Source: Phycisphaerales bacterium (GTDB taxonomy: Bacteria; Planctomycetota; Phycisphaerae; Phycisphaerales; UBA1924). From it: DNA of 5,236 bases. The position numbers and the translations under genes are program-made. The DNA is taken from positions 1-5,236 of the forward strand of contig JAGVLZ010000233.1 in assembly GCA_020054055.1 (NCBI GenBank), read 5' to 3'. Shown in pieces: positions 1 through 5,236 of this stretch. The notes below the pieces were generated by a model. The model searched no databases. It was not told where the DNA came from and worked only from the letters and a program-made list of their open reading frames with translations. How positions within the stretch are numbered: position 1 is the stretch's first letter; each line of letters begins with the position of its first letter.

Positions 1-1326
1 CGCCTCGGCCCCGCGTCGGCCACTCTCCGCTGTCGCCAGATCGAGCAACTCGGAGACGGGCTTCGCGAGAAACACATCCATGCTGTCCATCTCAAATGAA
101 AGCCCCGCAAGAGTCTGCCGCCCGTCGCTCGCCGCGCTCGCGCCATCATCTTCCGCGTGACGCACTGATTCCATGACGAGCCGAAACGTGGGTCGTGTCC
201 GCGGCGCGCCGGCCCCGTCAACATCGGGCTCCAGCCACGCACGCTCCGCGACGAGTCGAATCGTCGGCCCGGATCGCATCGCGCGATCGATCCGAACCGG
301 ATCACCTTCGCGCGGCTCGATGATCCATCGCCCGTCCTCGGTCGCCGCGAGTCCCGCTGCCCGGAGCGTCACGCGCTCTCCGCCTGCCCGATCGAGGATG
401 CAATCGCCGCGCTCGCTCAGTCGCACTGATGCCGTTTCCGCGCCGGAGGCTTCCGACAGCCGCATCGCCAGCCGACGGCGGAGCACGTCCACCTTGTTCA
501 GGTTCTCGGGGTGCGCGCGGAGCGCCCGCAACTCCGAGAACGTGAGGTACTTGGGATCGTCCGTGAAGTTGCTGGGGATGCGGATGCGCTGCGACGCGAA
601 CGAGCCGCTCCGCACGGTGTCGCCCGTTCCCTCTCCGGAAGCCCCCTTGAACAGAAACTGTGCCTCGGTGAACGACTGCCCCGCGTCTTCCTCCTGGTAA
701 AGCCACACCGACACTTCATCCGCGCTGATGTACCCCTGCACGCGCCCGTCGCGGTCCAGCGTCGCCGCGAGCACGTCCGTCAGCCTCAGCCGCTCGAACG
801 CCCCGACAGAGTGGTCCGGCCCGGCCCGGAGCACATCCTTCGCGTGGAGTTCGATGTTCCCCAGCCGAACGCTCTCGCCGCGGCGGATCGAGAGAGTAAT
901 CAGCCCCGTCAGGTCGCGGGTCACAATGTCCTCCATCCGCCGAAGGAAGCGGGGGATCACCTGGTGAGCGAGCATCGCGACAACCAGCGCCAGGAACAGC
1001 CCCACGATCGCCGCGGGCACGAGCACCGAACGATGGCTGATCCCCCCCGCGCTCGCCGCCATCGCCTCGTTGTCCGCCGCGAATCGGTGGTAGGCCAGCG
1101 TCGCCGCGAACCCGCACGCGAAGGGGAGGGCGTACTGCAGCATCGGTACCATCGCCAACGTCGTCAGCCGCAGCGCCCCCGGCAGGTCGATCCGCCCCTC
1201 CGCCAGGAATCGCACCGAGAACGCGAACGAGATCACCACCACCAGCGAGACGCCCGCGAGGATGCCGAGGCGCGCCAAGTCCGCCAGAAGAAAGCGCCAG
1301 ATTCGCATCGGTGCGCGGAAGGGCAT
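1..1326 (-). CDS. LptF/LptG-family lipopolysaccharide export permease (partial, C-terminus outside window)
   Basis: This frame is open without a stop from an ATG at 1326 to the window edge, giving 442 codons. The N-terminal part matches the LptF/LptG (YjgP/YjgQ) pattern: a basic start (MRIWRFLLADLARL, residues 7-20), a first membrane helix at about 19-40, the linker EGRIDLPGALR, a second helix at about 52-79, then RFAADNEAMAASAGGIS (81-97), and a third helix at about 100-122. The 81-97 stretch corresponds to the family's cytoplasmic coupling segment that contacts the LptB ATPase. A long periplasmic beta-rich region follows from about 134. In the family, LptF and LptG pair with LptB to extract LPS from the inner membrane and pass it to the LptC/LptA bridge. 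E. coli homologues are about 360 residues; here residue 442 is still periplasmic and the final three helices must lie beyond the edge, so the protein is enlarged. No good ribosome-binding site separates the ATG at 1326 from the one at 1308. LptF and LptG cannot be told apart. Confidence 0.88.
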   Translation of the reverse strand, partial: MPFRAPMRIWRFLLADLARLGILAGVSLVVVISFAFSVRFLAEGRIDLPGALRLTTLAMVPMLQYALPFACGFAATLAYHRFAADNEAMAASAGGISHRSVLVPAAIVGLFLALVVAMLAHQVIPRFLRRMEDIVTRDLTGLITLSIRRGESVRLGNIELHAKDVLRAGPDHSVGAFERLRLTDVLAATLDRDGRVQGYISADEVSVWLYQEEDAGQSFTEAQFLFKGASGEGTGDTVRSGSFASQRIRIPSNFTDDPKYLTFSELRALRAHPENLNKVDVLRRRLAMRLSEASGAETASVRLSERGDCILDRAGGERVTLRAAGLAATEDGRWIIEPREGDPVRIDRAMRSGPTIRLVAERAWLEPDVDGAGAPRTRPTFRLVMESVRHAEDDGASAASDGRQTLAGLSFEMDSMDVFLAKPVSELLDLATAESGRRGAEA

Positions 1327-1407
1327 CGGCCCTGATGGTCGGCGGACGCGGAGCGGGACGCAACCCAGCCGAGCGCTCCGCATTTTTCGGACGATCGCGA
1401 CACGAGT

Positions 1408-1426
1408 TTCGGGGGGTTCGGGGGGG
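1408..1426 (+). repeat. Two G runs in tandem, TTC-G6 then TTC-G7
   Basis: The plus strand reads TTC followed by six G, then TTC followed by seven G, so a 9-base unit is repeated directly. The two long runs could supply the four short G tracts needed for a two-layer G-quadruplex, but this is only a possibility. The repeat lies about 82 bases upstream of the permease start on the opposite strand and about 158 bases upstream of the first pilin gene, within the region that should hold both promoters. Confidence 0.5.
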
Positions 1427-1567
1427 CTTGTTCCGCGTCTGACGCCCGATAGGCGGTTCCCGCGCCCAATCGTCTTGCGTCAGCCGTCATTCCGCGACGA
1501 CGGATTCGATCTTTCAGATGAGGAGTCGGCAGCCCCGCCCCCATCGGGATCGAGTGGTGCCGCACCT

Positions 1568-1573
1568 GGAAGG
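1568..1573 (+). promoter_or_regulatory. Ribosome-binding site that fixes the start of the I-like pseudopilin
   Basis: GGAAGG lies 10 bases upstream of the ATG at 1584. The in-frame ATG at 1518 has no comparable site directly in front of its short spacer and would give an implausibly long leader of about 45 residues, so 1584 is preferred. Confidence 0.6.
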
Positions 1574-1583
1574 CGAACGAACG

Positions 1584-2060
1584 ATGATGAACCAACGGAT
1601 GAACATCGCGGGAGACCCCACGGGGCGCGGGGGGCGGGCGACGCGCCGAGCCTTCTCGCTCATCGAGGCGCTCGTTGCCTCCACGCTGCTCGGGATGATC
1701 GTCCTCGCGGTCATCTCGGCCGTCACGAGCGCGCAGTCACTCTCCTTCGAGGGGCAGAAGCAGATTCTCGCGGCCATGGCCGCGGACGACTACATGACCG
1801 AACTGATGACCCTCGATTACGAGGACCGAGCGCTGCTGAACGGGTCGGAGCAGCCGGTGGGCGAGATGGAAACGCTCGACGCCGCCCCCTACCCCGACAC
1901 CGTCTGGGCCCTGGGACGCCGGGTCGGTGTGACCGAGGTCACCATCGTGGAACCGGGGCTGGGGATCGAAGTCACCGGACAGCGCGTGGTGGTCGAAGCC
2001 TTCGACGAGTTCCGGGCGCTGGCCACGCTCGAGACGTTCGTGCCGGAGCCCGCGCTGTGA
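1584..2060 (+). CDS. Prepilin-type minor pseudopilin, GspI/PilV-like
   Basis: This encodes 158 residues. The leader is 23 residues and basic near its end (RGGRATRRA), followed by the type IV prepilin motif A|FSLIEA, with cleavage expected between Ala23 and Phe24 and the conserved Glu at +5 (Glu28). A hydrophobic helix runs from Phe24 to about residue 46. The position before cleavage is Ala rather than the usual Gly, which prepilin peptidases are known to accept in some substrates. The remaining roughly 110 residues are a soluble domain with the long amphipathic helix expected of a pilin stem (FEGQKQILAAMAADDYMTEL), ending in beta-rich sequence. In the family, such proteins are processed by a prepilin peptidase and form part of a tip complex with J- and K-type partners. 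The I-type assignment rests on size and on being first before a J-like and a K-like gene; a PilV-type pilus subunit is an equally valid name. The stop overlaps the start of the next gene by four bases. Confidence 0.85.
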   Translation: MMNQRMNIAGDPTGRGGRATRRAFSLIEALVASTLLGMIVLAVISAVTSAQSLSFEGQKQILAAMAADDYMTELMTLDYEDRALLNGSEQPVGEMETLDAAPYPDTVWALGRRVGVTEVTIVEPGLGIEVTGQRVVVEAFDEFRALATLETFVPEPAL

Positions 2061-2689
2061 CGCCCCTCAACGCCCATCCCGCGCCCCGCGGCCTGAGCAT
2101 GCTCGAACTGCTCATCGCCATCTCCATCACCGCCTTGGCGGGCCTCGCCCTTTCGACCGTCATGACCGCCGTCGCACGCTCCATCACCAGCACCACCGAC
2201 GAGCGCAGCGCCCTCCAGCGCGCCCACGCCGCGTCCATCCGCCTTCGCGCCTTCACCGAGCCCGGCCTCTGCCTGCTCCAGGACAAGCCCGACGAGGGAT
2301 TCGCCATCTGGCTCAACGACGACAAGCCGGGGGGAACGGTCAACCTGCGCGAGGTCCGCGCCTTCTGGCACGACGCCACCAGCGGCGTCATGACGGTCGA
2401 GCGGGTGACCTTCCCCGACGCATGGCCGCCGGAGTTGCAGGAGACCTTCGACCTCGCCCTCAGCCCAGGCGCCGACTTTCTCGGCGAGATCGAGGCCCAG
2501 CGGTTCCTCGGCTACACCAGCACCGAAGCCGTCAGCGACGGCGTCATCAGCCGAGCCGTGACGCACGACGCGGGGCCGATCCAGGCCGCCAGCAGGTTCT
2601 GGCTCACCCTGTCCATGGATCGACGCGCCGAGGACCCGACCGACGTGCTGATGGCATTCGCTTTTTTCACGCATCGGGAGCCGGAATAA
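2057..2689 (+). CDS. Prepilin-type minor pseudopilin, GspJ/PilW-like
   Basis: This encodes 210 residues from a GTG at 2057 that overlaps the preceding stop as GTGA, with GGAG at 2045-2048 at eight bases. The frame is open well upstream, but there it lies antiregister over the preceding gene and encodes Arg/Gly-rich nonsense, so the GTG is preferred. The leader is short (12 residues, ending APRG), then G|LSMLELLIA gives cleavage after Gly12 and Glu at +5 (Glu17). Leu at +1 instead of Phe is a mild departure. A membrane helix runs to about residue 34. The ectodomain has IWLNDDKPGGTVNLREVR and VMTVERVTFP, which look like an extended beta-sheet region, and ends in an uncleaved-looking FAFFTHREPE tail. 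Length and order after an I-like gene fit GspJ, known to form a trimer with GspI and GspK at the pseudopilus tip; PilW of type IV pili is the alternative. Confidence 0.84.
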   Translation: MTPLNAHPAPRGLSMLELLIAISITALAGLALSTVMTAVARSITSTTDERSALQRAHAASIRLRAFTEPGLCLLQDKPDEGFAIWLNDDKPGGTVNLREVRAFWHDATSGVMTVERVTFPDAWPPELQETFDLALSPGADFLGEIEAQRFLGYTSTEAVSDGVISRAVTHDAGPIQAASRFWLTLSMDRRAEDPTDVLMAFAFFTHREPE

Positions 2690-2702
2690 GACGGTGATTG
2701 AA

Positions 2703-2710
2703 AGGGAGGT
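2703..2710 (+). promoter_or_regulatory. Strong ribosome-binding site for the K-like gene
   Basis: AGGGAGGT lies four bases before the ATG at 2715. It is the best Shine-Dalgarno match in the window and favours 2715 over the in-frame GTG at 2694, whose coding sequence would cover this site. A weaker GAGGA at 2719-2723 could serve the in-frame ATG at 2730 instead; the choice alters only the leader, which is removed on processing. Confidence 0.65.
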
Positions 2711-2714
2711 TGAC

Positions 2715-4481
2715 ATGAGAGGAACGACGATGAAATCTGATCGAATGAACGCGCCCGAGCCGCGGGGAGTCCGCAACCGCGGGGTAGCGATGTTCCTCGT
2801 GCTCATCGCGCTGGGAGTGGGCATCGTGCTCGCGGGCGTGGCCATCACCTCGCGTCAGCCCGCGCCGCAGATCGGGCGGCACGCCGTCGAGATGAGCGCC
2901 GCGCAGTGGTCGGCCGAGGGCGCCGCCCGCTACGCGGAGGCGATGCTCGAATCGTACATCGACTGGCAGGCGGGCTTGGGCGCCGATTCGCTCCTGCTCG
3001 AAAACTTCTCGGTCGGCGGCGGACTGGTCGACGTGACCGTCAAGACCCCCGAAGGAAACACCCCTGGGCCGGACGACCGTGAGATCATCCTCACCGCCAC
3101 CGCGCACGTCGGTCCCATCCAGGCGACCATCGAGCGACACCTCAGCGTGACCCCCACCATCCCGATCGACAACGCCGTCACGCTGGAACTCCCCGAGTTC
3201 GCCGTCTTCGCCAAGAACTCGTACACGCGGGAGGAGGGCGCGACCCTCGGCCTCTGGGGCATCAGCCCGGAGGCGGATACCATCGAACCCTTCCGCATCG
3301 GCACCGGCTTCGCCAGCAGCGGCTCGCTCGTCGCACCCAACGACGGCACCGCCAACAACATCGCCCTCATCGTCGACGACAACGCCGGCGGCAGCCTCCG
3401 CTCCATCGCGGAATCCGTTGGCAACGGCAGTCGAGTGCTCTCCTACAAAATGCCCACCGTCCCGGAGCAACTCCCCGCCTTCATGAAGGGGCTTCCAATC
3501 GTCCGCTTGACGGACTGGACGATCTCCAGCGGCGCCCTCGGCACCGCCACCGCGAGCGCCGGCGGCACCTTCCAGCAGATCACCGTCACCAACGGCAGCA
3601 CCCTCATCCTCGACGCGACCAAAGGCGACAAGTACAAGTTCAAGAATCTCACTCTTGAAAAGGCCAGCACCCTCCAGGTGGTCGGAACCGTCTATGTGCA
3701 TGTCGAGGGGACGATCTCCTTGAAGGAAAAGTCCGTCATCGCGTTCGGCAACGCTTCGTCGTCGGTCGTCTTCTTCACCGGAGGCGATGTATCCTTCGAC
3801 GACTCGGTCGTCGCGCTGACCAAGGCCGTCGCGTCCAACACGACGCGCTCCACCACCTCGGTCGTCACCTACTACGCCCCGGCGCGGTGCCGGTTCCTCG
3901 CGCTGGGCAGCGCGTCTGGCGGAAAGGTCGGCTCGAAGTACGACTTCATGAACAGGGCACTCGCCGTCGCCTCGCTGCATAACCCGGAAGGCACCGTGGA
4001 GATCGGCGCCAACTGCGGCCTGATCGGCCGCACCACCGCGGGCGACTTCCGCCTCCGCGAGGGGGCCAGCCTGCTCTACGACCCGCGACTCGACCCACGC
4101 ATCGGCTACTGCGCCGAAAATGGCCCGCTCTACGGCACCGACGGCCTGCTCCTCCCGGAAATCGCCACCGCCTTGGGCAAGGCCACCACGACCCTCGGCA
4201 TGACCGGATCGAGCGTCATGATCGCGGATGCCGCCAAAGCCGCCCTCGCGGAAACAGTGCGCTGGAAGCCGCTGTCGACCGCGACCGCGACGACGGCGGG
4301 CGGGTTCGGCCTCGAACCGCTTGTAAAGTCGACCACCACCGTCGTCGAGGAGGTGATCGACGACCTGCTCGGCGGGGACGAAGACGACGAAGCCGCGGCC
4401 AGTCTGAAAGTTCGCACCAAAGGCAAGTTGAAGTCCAGGCGCCCGGCCCACAGCGCATGGGAAATGGAGGACGACGATTGA
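2715..4481 (+). CDS. Large prepilin-like protein with GspK/PilX-type N-terminus and beta-rich ectodomain
   Basis: This encodes 588 residues. The leader ends RGVRNRG and is followed by VAMFLVLIALGVGIVLAGVAI, so cleavage is expected after Gly23 with a membrane helix at about 24-46. Position +5 is Leu28, not Glu; GspK and PilX proteins have this RG(V/M)A start, and GspK is known to lack Glu+5 and to cap the pseudopilus tip. The rest does not resemble GspK's helical domain, which I cannot find. Instead, residues about 284-466 are Ser/Thr/Val/Gly-rich with short alternating hydrophobic turns (GSTLILDATKGDKY, LTLEKASTLQVVGTVYVHV, ISLKEKSVIAFG), suggesting a beta-helix or stacked-sheet fold like domains seen in large PilX-like proteins. 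Three cysteines lie in the later part. The tail is acidic (GGDEDDE, 553-559), then basic (KVRTKGKLKSRR, 565-576), then acidic again. At roughly 590 residues it is nearly twice the usual GspK length. The beta-fold call is inference from composition; the exact domain family is unknown. Confidence 0.82.
   Translation: MRGTTMKSDRMNAPEPRGVRNRGVAMFLVLIALGVGIVLAGVAITSRQPAPQIGRHAVEMSAAQWSAEGAARYAEAMLESYIDWQAGLGADSLLLENFSVGGGLVDVTVKTPEGNTPGPDDREIILTATAHVGPIQATIERHLSVTPTIPIDNAVTLELPEFAVFAKNSYTREEGATLGLWGISPEADTIEPFRIGTGFASSGSLVAPNDGTANNIALIVDDNAGGSLRSIAESVGNGSRVLSYKMPTVPEQLPAFMKGLPIVRLTDWTISSGALGTATASAGGTFQQITVTNGSTLILDATKGDKYKFKNLTLEKASTLQVVGTVYVHVEGTISLKEKSVIAFGNASSSVVFFTGGDVSFDDSVVALTKAVASNTTRSTTSVVTYYAPARCRFLALGSASGGKVGSKYDFMNRALAVASLHNPEGTVEIGANCGLIGRTTAGDFRLREGASLLYDPRLDPRIGYCAENGPLYGTDGLLLPEIATALGKATTTLGMTGSSVMIADAAKAALAETVRWKPLSTATATTAGGFGLEPLVKSTTTVVEEVIDDLLGGDEDDEAAASLKVRTKGKLKSRRPAHSAWEMEDDD
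4466..4470 (+). promoter_or_regulatory. Ribosome-binding site selecting a TTG start
   Basis: GGAGG inside the end of the K-like gene lies seven bases before the TTG at 4478. The in-frame ATG at 4457 precedes this site, so using it would put the Shine-Dalgarno inside the coding sequence with no equivalent upstream. The TTG, which overlaps the preceding stop as TTGA, is therefore preferred. Confidence 0.6.
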
Positions 4482-5008
4482 ACGTCGCGCACGCCGGCCG
4501 AGGCGGAGGCACCGCGCCGCGCACGCCGCCCCTTCGGCGGGGCTTCCTCCTCATCGACCTGCTCATGGCGCTCGTCGTGATCGCCATCCTGGTGACCGTC
4601 GCGCTCCCGGCTTTGCGCCCGAACGATTCGCTCAAACTGATCTCCGCCGCCACCGTGCTCGCGGCCGACCTCGAGTTCACCCAAGCTTCGACCCTGAATG
4701 AGCCGCAGGACCCCTTCATCGTCCGCGTGGACGACGCGGCCGCACGCTACTGGATCGCGCGACAATCCGACCCCGAAGTCCCCATCACCAAGCCGGATGG
4801 TTCGCCCTACGAAGTGGAGTTGGGGACCGCCGAATCTTTCCCGGACATCGGCCTTCGACTCGAAGGGGGCAAGGACGGCGCGATCGTCTTCGACGCCTTC
4901 GGAAGATTGGCCGACGGCGCGAATGCCCAGATCGTCCTGACTTCCCCGACGGGCGAACTCCCCGTGCGAGTCCTCGCTTCCACGGGGTCGGTCTACATCG
5001 GGGAGTGA
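4478..5008 (+). CDS. Prepilin-type minor pseudopilin, GspH/FimT-like, with Asp at +5
   Basis: This encodes 176 residues from a TTG that overlaps the K-like stop codon by four bases. The leader (22 residues, ending PPLRRG) precedes G|FLLIDLLMALVVIAILVTVALPAL, with cleavage expected after Gly22 and a membrane helix to about residue 46. The key +5 residue is Asp27 rather than the almost invariant Glu. Sequence after the helix (SLKLISAATVLAADLEFTQA) fits the long pilin stem helix. The C-terminal part, IVFDAFGRLADG (136-147) followed by IVLTSP and ending in a VRVLASTGSVY strand, is the pattern of GspH/FimT proteins, whose last strands carry an F-D-x-x-G-R element. Length of about 170 residues is normal for the family. 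An ATG start at 4457 would add seven residues. Its place after K rather than before I differs from the classical G-H-I-J-K order. Confidence 0.84.
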   Translation: MNVAHAGRGGGTAPRTPPLRRGFLLIDLLMALVVIAILVTVALPALRPNDSLKLISAATVLAADLEFTQASTLNEPQDPFIVRVDDAAARYWIARQSDPEVPITKPDGSPYEVELGTAESFPDIGLRLEGGKDGAIVFDAFGRLADGANAQIVLTSPTGELPVRVLASTGSVYIGE

Positions 5009-5103
5009 GCATTCGCGCCCCCTCGTGCCGACAACTCCGCCTGTTTGGCCTCCCCGATCCGTGCGAACCGCCACGAGCGCCGTGCAACGCTCCGACCCCA
5101 TTT

Positions 5104-5119
5104 CCGAACTACAGTTCGG
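5104..5119. promoter_or_regulatory. 16-bp perfect dyad, possible operator or small hairpin
   Basis: CCGAACT and AGTTCGG form a perfect 7-bp inverted repeat around a central AC. It lies in the spacer after the pilin operon, 23 bases before the GTG of the next gene. No T run follows, so it is not a standard intrinsic terminator. Its symmetry and position suit a dimeric regulator site or an mRNA hairpin just before the ribosome-binding site. No regulator family is recognised from the motif. Confidence 0.4.
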
Positions 5120-5131
5120 CGGCCCGTCCAC

Positions 5132-5135
5132 GGAG
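5132..5135 (+). promoter_or_regulatory. Ribosome-binding site of the secreted-protein gene
   Basis: GGAG lies seven bases before the GTG at 5143. It supports that start over the in-frame GTG at 5152 and over the far-upstream in-frame GTG at 5005, which has no adequately spaced site. Confidence 0.5.
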
Positions 5136-5142
5136 ACTTCGC

Positions 5143-5236
5143 GTGCATCCAGTGACCAAGTTGCTGACCCCGTTCCTCGCTTCCGCTTGCGTGGCCCTCG
5201 CCGCGCACGCCGCGGCGCCCATGCTCAGCACCCCCG
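5143..5236 (+). CDS. Start of an exported protein (signal peptide only in window)
   Basis: Only the first 31 codons are present. They read as a classical signal peptide: a short N-region with Lys6, a hydrophobic core LLTPFLASACVALAA at about 7-21, and a likely signal peptidase I site after the AHAAA stretch (about residue 25), then APMLSTP. A cysteine lies at residue 16, but no lipobox is apparent around it. The gene therefore encodes a protein sent across the inner membrane. Its function cannot be stated from this fragment. It lies 134 bases after the pilin operon on the same strand; a secretin or another secretion component would fit the context, but nothing in the visible residues shows this. 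The frame is also open upstream to 5005, where it is proline- and arginine-rich and not coding-like. Confidence 0.55.
   Translation, partial: MHPVTKLLTPFLASACVALAAHAAAPMLSTP

Larger units (their letters stand above)
1327..1583. other. Divergent intergenic region between the permease gene and the pilin operon
   Basis: These 257 bases separate two genes transcribed away from each other, so both promoters would be expected here. I see no pair of -35/-10 boxes with acceptable spacing on either strand; the nearest, TTGTTC at 1428-1433 with GATAGG at 1448-1453, has only a 14-base spacer. The stretch contains an 8-bp palindrome GAGCGCTC at 1371-1378, a short T run at 1383-1387, and two G runs at 1411-1416 and 1420-1426. 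No convincing small gene is seen. The base composition is less regular than in the flanking coding sequence. Confidence 0.6.

Noticed and set aside
511..1335. Plus-strand open frame of 274 codons opposite the permease
   Set aside because: Composition is Arg/His/Gln/Glu-rich and repetitive, while the opposite strand encodes a recognisable LptF/LptG membrane protein across the same bases.
1371..1387. Palindrome GAGCGCTC followed by a T run, resembling a terminator
   Set aside because: The palindrome has no loop, so any hairpin would be about two pairs once a loop is opened. No gene ends nearby on the plus strand, as both flanking genes start here.
1428..1453. Possible promoter TTGTTC / GATAGG
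   Set aside because: The spacer is 14 bases, too short for a standard housekeeping promoter, and the -10 match is poor.
1262..2056. Upstream extension of the J-like frame
   Set aside because: This part is Arg/Gly/His-rich, overlaps the I-like gene in another frame, and a prepilin leader must be short. The GTG at 2057 with its own Shine-Dalgarno is the better start.
2667..4451. Long minus-strand open frame (594 codons) opposite the K-like gene
   Set aside because: It is rich in Gly, Arg, Asp and Ala with no domain or membrane pattern, and is exactly antisense to a frame with a clear prepilin start and ribosome-binding site. Such shadows are common in GC-rich genes.
4130..5131. Minus-strand open frame of 333 codons opposite the K tail and H-like gene
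   Set aside because: It has no recognisable motif, and it runs across two real genes on the other strand with good starts.
5005..5142. In-frame upstream extension of the exported-protein gene from a GTG overlapping the H-like stop
   Set aside because: The 46 extra residues are Pro/Arg/Cys-rich and would bury the signal peptide; no ribosome-binding site has suitable spacing, and third-position G/C bias drops in this stretch.

Overview
The window is GC-rich (strong G/C preference at third codon positions) and carries a divergent pair of transcription units. No rRNA, tRNA, CRISPR array or mobile element is visible. The mix of a Gram-negative LPS-export permease, type IV pilin-like proteins, a 'WLNDDKPGGTVNLREVR'-type J-like pseudopilin and a very large K-like pilin is most like a planctomycete, perhaps Phycisphaerae. 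That assignment is a guess from protein style, not a measured placement.

Layout. Positions 1-1326 (minus strand) hold the N-terminal 442 codons of an LptF/LptG-family permease; its C-terminus lies beyond the left edge. Positions 1327-1583 are a divergent intergenic region with two long G runs and no convincing promoter. From 1584 to 5008 (plus strand) there is a compact four-gene cluster of prepilin-type proteins: an I/PilV-like (1584-2060), a J/PilW-like (2057-2689), a 588-residue K/PilX-like (2715-4481) and an H/FimT-like pseudopilin (4478-5008). The cluster is joined by two 4-bp stop/start overlaps (GTGA, TTGA) and one 25-bp gap, each with a Shine-Dalgarno sequence, so it is almost certainly one operon. 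After a 134-bp spacer with a 16-bp dyad, a new gene starts at 5143 with a signal peptide and runs off the right edge.

How the genes may work together. By analogy with type II secretion and type IV pili, the four minor pseudopilins would be cleaved by a prepilin peptidase and assembled in the inner membrane into a priming or tip complex. The K-like protein, which lacks Glu+5, would sit at the tip with an unusually large, beta-rich ectodomain. The major pilin, ATPase, platform protein, prepilin peptidase and secretin are not in the window, so type II secretion and type IV pilus roles cannot be told apart. The LptF/G-like gene is an envelope-biogenesis neighbour with no visible functional link. 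The least ordinary points are the oversized K-like protein, the Asp+5 of the H-like protein, the I-J-K-H order, and the extended periplasmic region of the LptF/G protein.
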